From Bacillota bacterium (lineage in GTDB: Bacteria > Bacillota > Clostridia > Acetivibrionales > DTU013): 64,000 nt of DNA. The notes under the pieces were generated by a model that did not search any database, was not told the origin of the DNA, and saw only the letters and a list, made by a program, of their open reading frames with translations. Within the stretch, counting starts at the first letter, position 1, and every line of letters starts with the position of its first letter. Shown piece by piece: positions 9,080 through 17,733 of this stretch. The translations under genes and the position numbers were made by a program. The DNA lies in contig JAEZCO010000073.1 of NCBI GenBank assembly GCA_023433505.1, forward strand, positions 83,636-147,635, written 5' to 3'.

Positions 9080-10360
9080 ATGAAAAATGTAAAGTATCTG
9101 CAGTGCATCAATTGCGGAAAAACCTTTGAACCTGTGCCCGGCAGATACACCTGTGATGTGTGCGGTTCCTCGGAGGGGATATTGGATGTCGTATACGACT
9201 ATGACTATATTGAGAGCAATTACGGCAGGAGTTATTTTAAACGGAACAAAAAATATTCCATCTGGCGGTATGAGCCCTTTCTCCCTGTTGAGCCGGAGGG
9301 GCCAAAGCCCGGCCTGCGCGTGGGCTGGTCTCCAATCTATAAAGCCGATGCCCTTGCAAAGGAAATAGGGCTGGAAGCGTTGTTTATTAAAGATGACGGC
9401 ATAAATCCCACAGGTTCCCTGAAAGACAGGGCTTCCTCCGTTGCCGTGGCGAAGGCCCTGGAGGAGAAGGCGCAGATCATCTGCTGTTCCTCAACAGGCA
9501 ATGCCGCCTCGTCTCTTGCAGGCAATGCCGCGTCTGCAGGGCTGAAAACCGTCATCTTTGTCCCTGAAAGGGCGCCGAAGGGGAAGGTGGCACAGCTGAA
9601 GATCTTCGGCTCCAATGTTATCAGCGTGCAGGGCTCCTATGCGGAAACCTTCAGACTCTCCGCCCTGGCCATAAAAAAGTACGGATGGTATGACCGGAAT
9701 GCGGCAGTAAATCCGTACCTGGTGGAAGGAAAGAAAACGGTTTCCCTGGAAATCTGCGAGCAATTGGACTGGAAGGTTCCGGACTGGGTGGTCCTTTCCG
9801 TAGGCGACGGATGTACCATTGCCGGGGCATGGAAGGGCTTTGTGGATTTGTACAGGACGGGCTTCATCAAGAAGCTGCCGAAAATGGCGGGCGTTCAGGC
9901 CCTGGGCTGTGAACCGCTGACAAAGGCCTTTCATTCCAATGAAAGGCTTGTGCCCTGCCTGGAAAATACCGTCGCTGACAGCATTGCCGTAGGAGTCCCC
10001 AGGAACCCTGAAAAAGCCTTGCGGGCGGTACGTGAGTCCCAGGGCACCTTTACCAGTGTTTCGGATGAAGAAATATTTGCTGCCATGAGACTTCTGGGAA
10101 AGACCTCGGGAATCTTCGGAGAACCCGCAGGAGTGGCGGGGATGGCAGGTTTGAAAAAGCTTGTTGCCGAAGGCGTCATCGGCAAAGGGGAGTCTGTGGC
10201 CTGCGTGGTAACAGGCAATGGGCTGAAGGATGTAAATAATGCCGTAAAAGCTGCAGGAGAGCCCGTCCAGGTCAGTCCTGAGAAGGATGATCTGTTTGAA
10301 ATCCTGGAAAGCATTCCGGGGCTGACGGGTGCAATGGATGAGGCATTACAGACGGGGTGA
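9080..10360 (+). CDS. Threonine synthase-like PLP enzyme with N-terminal zinc ribbon
   Basis: 426 residues. The N-terminus has a zinc ribbon (CINCG near residue 9 and CDVCG near residue 28). The PLP lysine lies in NPTGSLKDRAS, as in threonine synthase and related beta-replacing or eliminating enzymes, and the phosphate loop CSSTGNAASS follows. No threonine pathway genes are present. It directly follows another fold-type-II PLP enzyme and precedes a dihydropyrimidinase-like gene, so a catabolic lyase role in the same pathway is more likely than threonine synthesis. Start ATG 9080 has GGGGCTGG upstream. Confidence 0.85.
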   Translation: MKNVKYLQCINCGKTFEPVPGRYTCDVCGSSEGILDVVYDYDYIESNYGRSYFKRNKKYSIWRYEPFLPVEPEGPKPGLRVGWSPIYKADALAKEIGLEALFIKDDGINPTGSLKDRASSVAVAKALEEKAQIICCSSTGNAASSLAGNAASAGLKTVIFVPERAPKGKVAQLKIFGSNVISVQGSYAETFRLSALAIKKYGWYDRNAAVNPYLVEGKKTVSLEICEQLDWKVPDWVVLSVGDGCTIAGAWKGFVDLYRTGFIKKLPKMAGVQALGCEPLTKAFHSNERLVPCLENTVADSIAVGVPRNPEKALRAVRESQGTFTSVSDEEIFAAMRLLGKTSGIFGEPAGVAGMAGLKKLVAEGVIGKGESVACVVTGNGLKDVNNAVKAAGEPVQVSPEKDDLFEILESIPGLTGAMDEALQTG

Positions 10361-10364
10361 GAAA

Positions 10365-11726
10365 ATGGGTTTACTTGTGCGGAATGGTCTTCTAGTCACA
10401 GAAGAGGGAATAAGGAAGGCTGACCTACTTATAGAGAATGAAAAGATAAGCAGGCTTGAGCCCAATATTGAAGAAAAAACCGGAGACCAGGTGATTGACG
10501 CCGGGGGAAAATATGTCCTGCCCGGTGTGATTGACGCACATGTGCACTATCATATGAAAACAGCGGAGGGCAGAACGGCAGACAGCTTTGAGACCGGGTC
10601 CCTGTCGGCAGCCTTTGGCGGTGTTACCTCCTATATTGATTTTGCAAGCCCTGTTGAAGGGAAAAGCCTTCTGGAGGCCCTGAAGGAGAGGCAAAATGAG
10701 GCGGCCGGACATTCCTACCTGGATTACAGCTTTCATATGGAGATTACAGGTGAGTTCGAACAGGATGTTGATGAGCTGCCTAAAATAAAAAGCCAGGGAA
10801 TAACCAGTCTCAAGATTTATACAACCTACGGCAGTACCCAACTGCTCGACCCGCAGATTTCCGCGCTCCTGAAAAAAGCCCGTGAGGAGAGTATGCTGGT
10901 AATGGTCCATGCGGAAGACGACAATATCATAAGCCGTCGGAAGCAGGAATTTATTGCAACGGGAAAGGTTCAACCCCGTTATCACGCCGCCAGCAGGCCT
11001 GAAGAAGCGGAGATAAAAGCAATAGGAAGATTGGTAGAGATGGCGGAAGCAGAACGAGCCGCTTTATACATTGCCCATGTTTCCACCGGAAAGGGTGCGC
11101 AAATCATCCGGAGGGCGAAGGCAAAAGGAGAAAGCGTCTATGGCGAGACCTGTCCCCATTATCTCCTGCTGTCGGATGAATGCTATAATTCCGAAGAATC
11201 TCAGAAATATATCATGACTCCTCCCCTCAGGAAAAGGGAAGATCAGGAGGCGTTGTGGCAAAGCCTTTCCGGGGATACGCTTCAGTGCATTGCCACCGAC
11301 CACTGCGCTTTCCATCTCCGGGATAAATTAAAGTCAGAAAGCTGCTTTGACGTATTGCCGGGTATTGGCGGTTCGGAAACCCTGCTGCCGCTGATGTACA
11401 GCGAAGGAGTTGCCAAAGGGAGAATCTCTCTGGTCCATCTGGTAAGGCTTCTATCCTCAAATCCGGCCAGGATTTTTGGGCTGTATCCCCAAAAAGGCGC
11501 GCTAATGGAGGGAAGCGACGGAGATGTTGTAATTTTTGATCCCGGCCGGGAGGTTGTGCTGAAGGGCTCCGAACTTCATTCCGCATCAGGGTACACCGTA
11601 TTTGAAGGGATGAAGCTGAAAGGATATCCGGCTGCGACCCTATTGCGAGGGAAGGTTCTTTGCATGGATGGCATGCAGGTGGCTGAAAAGCCGGAGGGGA
11701 TATTTGTAAAAGCAAATAAAGAATGA
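10365..11726 (+). CDS. Dihydropyrimidinase / D-hydantoinase family hydrolase
   Basis: 453 residues from ATG 10365 (GGGGTGAG upstream). These enzymes open cyclic amides such as dihydropyrimidines and hydantoins. All binuclear metal features are present: H59 and H61 in DAHVHYH, the lysine to be carboxylated K150 in SLKIYTTYG, histidines in VHAED and IAHVST, and the catalytic aspartate in CIATDHCAF. HyuA-type enzymes occur in the anaerobic purine cluster next to YgeY and SsnA, as here. Last gene of the operon from 6355; it starts 4 bp after the upstream stop. Confidence 0.93.
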   Translation: MGLLVRNGLLVTEEGIRKADLLIENEKISRLEPNIEEKTGDQVIDAGGKYVLPGVIDAHVHYHMKTAEGRTADSFETGSLSAAFGGVTSYIDFASPVEGKSLLEALKERQNEAAGHSYLDYSFHMEITGEFEQDVDELPKIKSQGITSLKIYTTYGSTQLLDPQISALLKKAREESMLVMVHAEDDNIISRRKQEFIATGKVQPRYHAASRPEEAEIKAIGRLVEMAEAERAALYIAHVSTGKGAQIIRRAKAKGESVYGETCPHYLLLSDECYNSEESQKYIMTPPLRKREDQEALWQSLSGDTLQCIATDHCAFHLRDKLKSESCFDVLPGIGGSETLLPLMYSEGVAKGRISLVHLVRLLSSNPARIFGLYPQKGALMEGSDGDVVIFDPGREVVLKGSELHSASGYTVFEGMKLKGYPAATLLRGKVLCMDGMQVAEKPEGIFVKANKE

Positions 11727-11778
11727 GCGTAATTAACACTTTGTTGTTAAAATTTGAAGCTTAATTCATGACTTCCTT

Positions 11779-11792
11779 CGTTTTGCAAAACG
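11779..11792. promoter_or_regulatory. Perfect palindrome, possible operator
   Basis: CGTTTTGCAAAACG is a perfect 14-bp palindrome in the gap between the hydantoinase gene and the ABC importer, 140 bp upstream of the importer's -35 box. Its form suits a dimeric repressor. No matching regulator gene is in the window. Confidence 0.3.
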
Positions 11793-11931
11793 TAGGGAGA
11801 TGTGATTTGATTGCTTGAAAGCTGCATTTTGCAAGGGTGTGATTACAAAAACGGCAAAAAAACGGCATTTTGAAATATTCTGGAAACAAAAGAATTTGCA
11901 AGTTTTACATAGAGAAAAATCAAAAAATCCT

Positions 11932-11960
11932 TTGACAAGTCCTGCGAAAAGGTATATAAT
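11932..11960 (+). promoter_or_regulatory. Promoter of the nucleoside-type ABC importer operon
   Basis: TTGACA at 11932-11937, 17-bp spacer, TATAAT at 11955-11960. The transcript would have a leader of about 175 nt before the ATPase start at 12141, long enough to hold a regulatory RNA. Confidence 0.85.
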
Positions 11961-12070
11961 CATATTAAATTAATTTAGAGTATCTAAACTTTTCCAAGAA
12001 AATACCTTGCTGTATTTTCGTCACTTATTCACCGCCGAATAATAAAAACATTTGTATGTTTGTCTCCGGT

Positions 12071-12110
12071 CAAATACGCCGACGTATAAGGACTTATATT
12101 TCCGTATTTG
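12071..12110 (+). promoter_or_regulatory. Leader hairpin before the ABC importer, candidate regulatory RNA
   Basis: CAAATACG (12071-12078) pairs perfectly with CGTATTTG (12103-12110). Inside, TATAA and TTATA can pair around a short GGAC loop, and a GACG/TTTC internal loop remains. CATTTG upstream (12049-12054) could compete for the first strand. A purine-responsive element is plausible before a BMP-type importer, but the three-way junction of the guanine/adenine riboswitch is not seen. Confidence 0.35.
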
Positions 12111-12140
12111 AATTTGCAAAGATAGGTGGTGATCCCAAAA

Positions 12141-13667
12141 ATGAAGGTCATTGAGCTTAACAATATATGCAAGTCTTTTGCCGGCAATAAAGCGAATCAG
12201 GACGTTTGCCTCAATTTAAATAAGGGAGAAATCCATGCTTTGCTTGGTGAAAACGGCGCCGGAAAAAGCACGCTGATGAATATATTGTATGGCTTATATA
12301 GCTGTGATTCAGGGAGTATCTGCGTCAATGGACAATGTGTGCAGATTGACAGCCCTAGAGCGGCCATAAGCCAGGGTATCGGCATGGTGCATCAGCATTT
12401 TATGCTTATCCCCCAGCTGACGGTGACCCAAAATATATTTCTGGGCATGAAAGAAAGTGGATTCTTTCTTAACATAAAGGATTTGAACCGGCAAGTGGAA
12501 GAAATCAATAAGATGTTCGGCTTCAACGTAGATCCGGAATCCGTCATCTGGCAGCTGCCCGTCGGCGTACAGCAAAAGGTGGAAATACTTAAGGCCTTGA
12601 TACGAAAGGCGAAAATCCTGATCCTTGACGAGCCCACGGCAGTGCTGACGCCCAATGAGGTGGAAGAGCTGTTTGTCTCCATCAAGCGATTGACAAAGGA
12701 AGGGTATTCCCTTATCCTCATCACCCACAAAATCGAAGAAGTCATAAAATATTGCGACCGGGTTTCGGTAATGCGAGAAGGCAGGCTGATTGATACCTTG
12801 AACGTGGCGGATACCGATTCGAATATACTGGCCAGGCTCATGGTGGGCAGGGATGTCTGCCTGGAACGTAAAATTGAAAAGCAGGAAAAAGGCCAGGTCC
12901 TCCTCAAGCTGGACAACATAACCGTCCATAATGACAAAGGACTGGCAGCTGTCAGCCATGTGAGCCTTGAAATTGCGGAAGGTGAAATTTTAGGCATTGC
13001 GGGAGTGGACGGAAACGGCCAGCTGGAATTGGGGGAAGCCATCGCTGGGCTCCGTAAGGTAGAAGCAGGCAGCATCAACGTCTGCGGCGCCGACAAAACC
13101 AACGCCGGCCCCAGGGAGCTGATGGAGGCCAGGGTGGCACATATTCCCGACGACAGGCATAAAAAGGGCCTTGTCCTGGAATTTTCGGTAAAAGAAAATT
13201 TCATTCTGGGCTCCCAAAGAATGAAGAAGTTTAAAAAAGGGTTGCTGCTGAACTACAGGAAGATTGAGGCAGAGGCCAAAGCACTGGCCGAAGAGTTTGA
13301 CGTCAGGCCCAGAGATATCGAATTGACGGGACGGATGCTTTCCGGCGGAAACCAGCAGAAGATCATTCTAGCCAGGGAAGTCACCAGGAATCCCCGGGTA
13401 TTGATTGCCCTTCAGCCTACCAGAGGACTGGATATCGGAGCCATAGAGTTTGTACGTGACAGGATCATTGAAGAAAGAAAAAATATGAAGGCAATCCTTC
13501 TGGTATCCACCGATCTTGACGAGATCCTGACACTAAGCGACCGCATTGCCATCATGCATAAGGGAGAAATCATCGGCATGGTTGAGCCGGATACGCCTAT
13601 TCACGAAATCGGATTATTGATGGGCGGCGTAAAAACGAAAGCCGGGTCCGGAGGTGACGCCGTATGA
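12141..13667 (+). CDS. Nucleoside/purine ABC importer ATPase (YufO/RbsA type)
   Basis: 508 residues from ATG 12141 (AGGTGGTGATC upstream). Two ABC modules in one chain. The first has Walker A GENGAGKST, signature region LPVGVQQK and Walker B ILILDEPTAV. The second has a degenerate Walker A (GVDGNGQLEL) but a good signature LSGGNQQKIILA, the usual asymmetry of RbsA-like ATPases. It powers the two permeases encoded next, with a four-base overlap into the first. BMP-type systems carry nucleosides or purine-like compounds, which fits the surrounding catabolic genes. Confidence 0.93.
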   Translation: MKVIELNNICKSFAGNKANQDVCLNLNKGEIHALLGENGAGKSTLMNILYGLYSCDSGSICVNGQCVQIDSPRAAISQGIGMVHQHFMLIPQLTVTQNIFLGMKESGFFLNIKDLNRQVEEINKMFGFNVDPESVIWQLPVGVQQKVEILKALIRKAKILILDEPTAVLTPNEVEELFVSIKRLTKEGYSLILITHKIEEVIKYCDRVSVMREGRLIDTLNVADTDSNILARLMVGRDVCLERKIEKQEKGQVLLKLDNITVHNDKGLAAVSHVSLEIAEGEILGIAGVDGNGQLELGEAIAGLRKVEAGSINVCGADKTNAGPRELMEARVAHIPDDRHKKGLVLEFSVKENFILGSQRMKKFKKGLLLNYRKIEAEAKALAEEFDVRPRDIELTGRMLSGGNQQKIILAREVTRNPRVLIALQPTRGLDIGAIEFVRDRIIEERKNMKAILLVSTDLDEILTLSDRIAIMHKGEIIGMVEPDTPIHEIGLLMGGVKTKAGSGGDAV

Positions 13668-14743
13668 AAGAAAAATTCAAAGCCCTGGCCAAGCCCGCTG
13701 CGGCAATATTGATTTCTCTGGCTCTGGGCACGTTGATCCTGCTGCTGGCGGGGTATGATGTGCAAAAATCGTTTCTGGCCTTATGGCATGCAACCTTTAA
13801 GGATCTGAGATCCTTTGCCGGGACCGTCAACAAAAGCTCACCCCTGCTCTTTACAGCTTTGGCCGTCGCCATTTCTTTCCGGGGCAACGTATTTAATATA
13901 GGCGCCGAAGGCCAGCTGCTTATGGGCGCGGTAGGGGCTACGGTGGTCGGGACCACCTTCACAGGGCTGCCGGGCCCGGTACTGATATTTCTGATGATTT
14001 TGGCCGGAGCCGTCGGAGGTGCCTTATGTGCATATATCCCCGGATTGCTGAAAGCAAAATATGATGTGAGTGAAGTTATAACGACCATCATGTTCAATTA
14101 TATCGCCCTGCAATTTGTCGGATATTTAGTGAGAGGTCCGCTAAGGGATGTCAAGCAGGCGGAGCCCATATCCTTCACCATTGCAAAGCAAGGCTTCCTG
14201 CCTAGCTTGATTCCCGGGACGAAGCTTCATTTAGGATTTCTATTGGGATGTGTCATTGCCGCTTTTCTCTTTTTCCTGCTCTTTAAAAATTACATTGGAT
14301 ATGAAATCAGGGCCGTGGGCTTCAATAAAAATGCGGCCAATGTGGCAGGGATCAATGTCAGAAGCACCGTCATCGGAACAATGCTGCTAAGCGGCGCCAT
14401 AGCAGGCGTCGGAGGGGCAATCGAACTGGCAAATGTTCATTACCTGCTCCAGGGGATATCCCCTGGCTATGGTTATACGGCAATCGCCGTAGCGATTTTA
14501 GCTTCCAGCAATCCCATCGGTGTAATTTTCAGCTCCCTCTTGTTCGGCGGCTTAAGTGCGGGCGCATCGGCCATGCAACGGGAGGCGGGCGTATCGGCGT
14601 CCTTTGTTCAGATTTTTCAAGGCATCATCATTGTGGCCGTGGCTTTGGCAGCCGTGCAAAGAAGGGCTGCGGAAAGAAAAAAGGGCGGCGGCAATGAAAG
14701 CAATACGGAAAAAGCCAAAGAGGAGGTGGGGCTGAATGCTTGA
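13664..14743 (+). CDS. ABC importer permease, BMP/nucleoside family (YufP type)
   Basis: 359 residues with about ten hydrophobic segments, of the BPD_transp_2 family. N-terminal TM near residues 10-28, then the conserved FRGNVFNIGAEGQLLMGAVGA loop that marks nucleoside permeases, and KNAANVAGINV in the cytoplasmic coupling region. A charged tail (RRAAERKKGGGNE) ends the protein. The start overlaps the ATPase stop by four bases and its end overlaps the second permease by eight, so the operon is tightly coupled. Confidence 0.93.
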   Translation: MKEKFKALAKPAAAILISLALGTLILLLAGYDVQKSFLALWHATFKDLRSFAGTVNKSSPLLFTALAVAISFRGNVFNIGAEGQLLMGAVGATVVGTTFTGLPGPVLIFLMILAGAVGGALCAYIPGLLKAKYDVSEVITTIMFNYIALQFVGYLVRGPLRDVKQAEPISFTIAKQGFLPSLIPGTKLHLGFLLGCVIAAFLFFLLFKNYIGYEIRAVGFNKNAANVAGINVRSTVIGTMLLSGAIAGVGGAIELANVHYLLQGISPGYGYTAIAVAILASSNPIGVIFSSLLFGGLSAGASAMQREAGVSASFVQIFQGIIIVAVALAAVQRRAAERKKGGGNESNTEKAKEEVGLNA

Positions 14744-15674
14744 AAATATTCCGGCGGTGGACTTTGTGACTTCCACGGTAAGAATGGCTACACCTTTGCT
14801 CATCGCTTCCCTGGGATTGGTGATATCGGAAAGAGCCGGATTAATGAATATCGGCGTTGAGGGTACGATGCTGATGGGCGCCTTTGCAGGCTATGCAGGC
14901 GCAAAGCTATCGGGAAGCTATTGGATCGGTATTCTGTTTGCAGTTCTTGTCTCCGTCCTTATATTATCGATCTTTGCCATCTCCACCATCACCTACAGGG
15001 CAAAGCAGGTCATCGTAGGCGCAGCGATCAACCTGCTCTGTACCGGGCTCAGCAGCTTTTTATACCGGTTGATTTTTTATGGGACCAACCGGCTGGATAA
15101 CGGCGTAGCGGCCAGCAGCTTCCCTAATTTACAGGTTCCGGTACTGTCAAAGCTGCCGGTATTGGGAGCATTGCTGTTTAATTACAATATCCTGGTGTAC
15201 TTTGCCTTTTTCATGGTAGCCGTTATCTGGGCCGTCAATAAGAAAACATCCGTAGGCCTTATGATCACAGCGGTGGGAGAGCATCCGAAAGCTGCGGACA
15301 GTCTGGGCATCAATGTAACGCTGGTCAGGTACATGGCTGCCATATTTTCAGGGGCCATGTTTGGAATCGCAGGGGCTTATCTGTCCATAGCGCAGGCATC
15401 CTCCTTCGGTGAGAATATGACCTCGGGGAGAGGCTTCATCGCAATGGCGGTCGTGATCCTGGGCAAGTGGAGTCCTCTGGGAGCTTTGGCCGGGGCCATG
15501 TTTTTCGGCGGGGCCAATGCCCTGCAAATGGTTTTCCAGCTGACAGGCATCGCAGTGCCGACAAACATTATCATGATGGTGCCTTATATAGCAACGGTCA
15601 TCGCAGTGCTGGCAGTCAGCAAAAAGAGGGTTTCGGCTCCGGGAGCCCTGGGAGTGCCCTATGAAAAATCCTGA
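14736..15674 (+). CDS. ABC importer permease, BMP/nucleoside family (YufQ type)
   Basis: 312 residues, second membrane subunit of the same importer. It has the SERAGLMNIGVEGTMLMGAF signature of YufQ-like permeases and HPKAADSLGINV as coupling segment, with eight or nine membrane spans. The start overlaps the first permease; AGGAGGTGGGG just upstream is a strong ribosome site. Forms the heterodimeric channel with the preceding permease. Confidence 0.93.
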   Translation: MLENIPAVDFVTSTVRMATPLLIASLGLVISERAGLMNIGVEGTMLMGAFAGYAGAKLSGSYWIGILFAVLVSVLILSIFAISTITYRAKQVIVGAAINLLCTGLSSFLYRLIFYGTNRLDNGVAASSFPNLQVPVLSKLPVLGALLFNYNILVYFAFFMVAVIWAVNKKTSVGLMITAVGEHPKAADSLGINVTLVRYMAAIFSGAMFGIAGAYLSIAQASSFGENMTSGRGFIAMAVVILGKWSPLGALAGAMFFGGANALQMVFQLTGIAVPTNIIMMVPYIATVIAVLAVSKKRVSAPGALGVPYEKS

Positions 15675-15794
15675 TCCCATTGGAAATTGAAAGCCTTATG
15701 AAAGCAATGTGTCGAGCCTTTGTTTCAAAGAGCGAAGCATTTAAAACATACATTAAATTTAACAAAAAATATACTTCAGGAGGTCGTAAATAAG

Positions 15795-16862
15795 ATGAAA
15801 AGAATTATAGCAGGTTTACTGGCAGTTTTACTACTATTGGGCGTTACAGGCTGCGGACAGTCGCCGTCAAGCGAGAACCAGACAACGGCTGCTGTAACTA
15901 CGGCAGCAACAACAGCAGGAACTACGGCAGAGACACAAAAAGAGACACTGGCACAGAAAGATCTCAAGATCGCCATGCTGCTACCCAGCTCGCCGACAGA
16001 CGGAGGATGGGGACAGGTAGGCGCTGCGGCTCTCAACTATGCAAAAACCGTACTTGGCTGTGAAGCGGTCATCGTAGAAGCGGCGACAGCTGATTTGATG
16101 AAGTCGGAAGCTGAAAATCTGGCGGAGGACGGCTATAATATCATCTTCGGCCATGGCGGGCAATATGCGGCTCCCTTTGCCGAAATCTCCGAAAATTATC
16201 CGAACACATTTTTCATAACCGCCGGCGGCGATGTGGTGAAAAATAATCAGATGCCTGTAGAGTTTGTTTTAGAGCAGCTAACCTATATTGAAGGCGCTAT
16301 GGCGGCCAAATTGTCCAAAACCGGCGTTATAGGACTGACCCTTGGCGGAGATTACCCTTCCTATAAAAAGTCATCCAGAGCTTTTGAGCTTGGCGCTAAG
16401 TCCATTAACCCCAATATTAAAGTAATGCTTGGCATAACAAAGGATTCCAGCGATATGAATGAAGCTTATGAAATCGCGCTGTCGCAGGTCAGCAGTAATG
16501 CCGACATCCTGTGGGGCAATGCAAACCAGGCAACCCTGGGCGTCATCAAGGCGGCAAAGGAAAAGAAAATATATTATTTCGGAGCAGTTTCAGACGCATC
16601 GGCTGAAGCACCGGACCTTGTAGTCGCATCTGCAACACAAAACTTTGACAACTTCTGCACAAGCATCGCGAAGAAATATCTGGAGGGTACGTTGACCAAT
16701 GAAGTTGTGAAGATTGGTGTTGATGAAGGCGGAATTGCCTGGGTCTGGAATGACAAGGTCAAAGCGACCCTGCCTGCAGATGTCGTAGGACTGTTCGACG
16801 AGCTCTATCCCAAGGTAAAGAGCGGAGAAATCCATGTTCCCAGTGAAAATGAAGGTTGGTAA
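15795..16862 (+). CDS. BMP family substrate-binding lipoprotein
   Basis: 355 residues from ATG 15795, chosen for the AGGAGG 9 bp upstream. A lipoprotein signal with lipobox LLGVTGC anchors it outside the membrane, followed by a Thr/Ala-rich linker of about 30 residues. The mature part (LKIAMLLPSSPTDGGWGQVGAAALNYAK onward) is a periplasmic-binding-protein fold of the Bmp/Med family, which binds nucleosides and related ligands. It completes the four-part importer. Expected to be made in excess over the permeases, given its own strong ribosome site 120 bp after them. Confidence 0.93.
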   Translation: MKRIIAGLLAVLLLLGVTGCGQSPSSENQTTAAVTTAATTAGTTAETQKETLAQKDLKIAMLLPSSPTDGGWGQVGAAALNYAKTVLGCEAVIVEAATADLMKSEAENLAEDGYNIIFGHGGQYAAPFAEISENYPNTFFITAGGDVVKNNQMPVEFVLEQLTYIEGAMAAKLSKTGVIGLTLGGDYPSYKKSSRAFELGAKSINPNIKVMLGITKDSSDMNEAYEIALSQVSSNADILWGNANQATLGVIKAAKEKKIYYFGAVSDASAEAPDLVVASATQNFDNFCTSIAKKYLEGTLTNEVVKIGVDEGGIAWVWNDKVKATLPADVVGLFDELYPKVKSGEIHVPSENEGW

Positions 16863-17002
16863 AACGGAAGAAAAATACCTGGAAGAAACAAAAGATAAAG
16901 AAATTCAAGTGAAAAATGGCTGTTCAACCCCCTGGAGGCTGATTCATTCCAATGGACGGCAGAAGGGGGTTGTCCCCATTCCAATTAAAAGGAGGAGTAC
17001 CT

Positions 17003-17632
17003 ATGGCGGTGAAAATATTAGGAATTAGCGGCAGTCCCCGGAATGCGGCAACGGAATATGCGCTGAGGCAGGCGCTGGAGGCGGCCGGGGAGGTGGAAGG
17101 CGTTGAGACGGAGTTTTATTCGTTGAAGGGCAGAAAATTGAACTTCTGTATTCACTGTGACCGCTGTGTCAAGGAGGGGTCGGACAGATGCGTTGTTTAC
17201 AATGACGATATGAATGAGCTGTATGATCCTTTTTATACGGCGGACGGCTACATTATCGCCTCACCGGTATACGAAATGGGTGTCACAGGGCAGCTGGCCA
17301 CTTTTTTCAACCGTTTCAGGCCCACCTATACCATGCTGAAGGAAGATCCGGACCAGTTCAGCACCCGGGTTGGAGGGGCCATGGCAGTGGGCGGGACACG
17401 CAACGGCGGCCAGGAATGCACCATAAACAATATTCTGGGATTTTACCATACTCACGGGATACTGGTGGTAAACGGCGGACTTGGGATCTATCACGGCGTA
17501 TCCATATGGAGTAAGGATCAAAAAGCCCAGGGGGCCAAAGAGGACGAGGCGGGCATCCGAAATGCCAGAACCCTTGGCAGCAAGGTTGCTAAAACTGCGG
17601 TGCTAATAAAGAAAGGGATCACAGCTCAGTAG
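17003..17632 (+). CDS. Iron-sulfur flavoprotein (NADPH-dependent FMN reductase family)
   Basis: 209 residues from ATG 17003, behind AAAAGGAGGAG. Flavodoxin-like fold: GISGSPRNAATEYAL at residues 8-22 binds FMN phosphate. A compact cluster motif Cys49-x2-Cys52-x2-Cys55-x7-Cys63 is typical of Isf proteins carrying a [4Fe-4S] centre. ASPVYEMGVTGQLATFFNR is the flavin-ring contact loop. It may shuttle electrons for the PreA-like or molybdenum enzyme of the island; that role is inference. The preceding gap holds a CAACCCCC/GGGGGTTG hairpin at about 16924-16973. Confidence 0.88.
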   Translation: MAVKILGISGSPRNAATEYALRQALEAAGEVEGVETEFYSLKGRKLNFCIHCDRCVKEGSDRCVVYNDDMNELYDPFYTADGYIIASPVYEMGVTGQLATFFNRFRPTYTMLKEDPDQFSTRVGGAMAVGGTRNGGQECTINNILGFYHTHGILVVNGGLGIYHGVSIWSKDQKAQGAKEDEAGIRNARTLGSKVAKTAVLIKKGITAQ

Positions 17633-17733
17633 AGGTGCCAGAAAGCAAATGAGATTATTGAAATATTGGAAAGGCCAATAAGCTCTTTAGATTATGAAGT
17701 TGCAGAATAAGCATAAAGGAAGTGCAGGGACGT

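Noticed and set aside
7566..10360. Tryptophan or threonine biosynthesis
   Set aside because: No other gene of either pathway is present, and the neighbours are catabolic.
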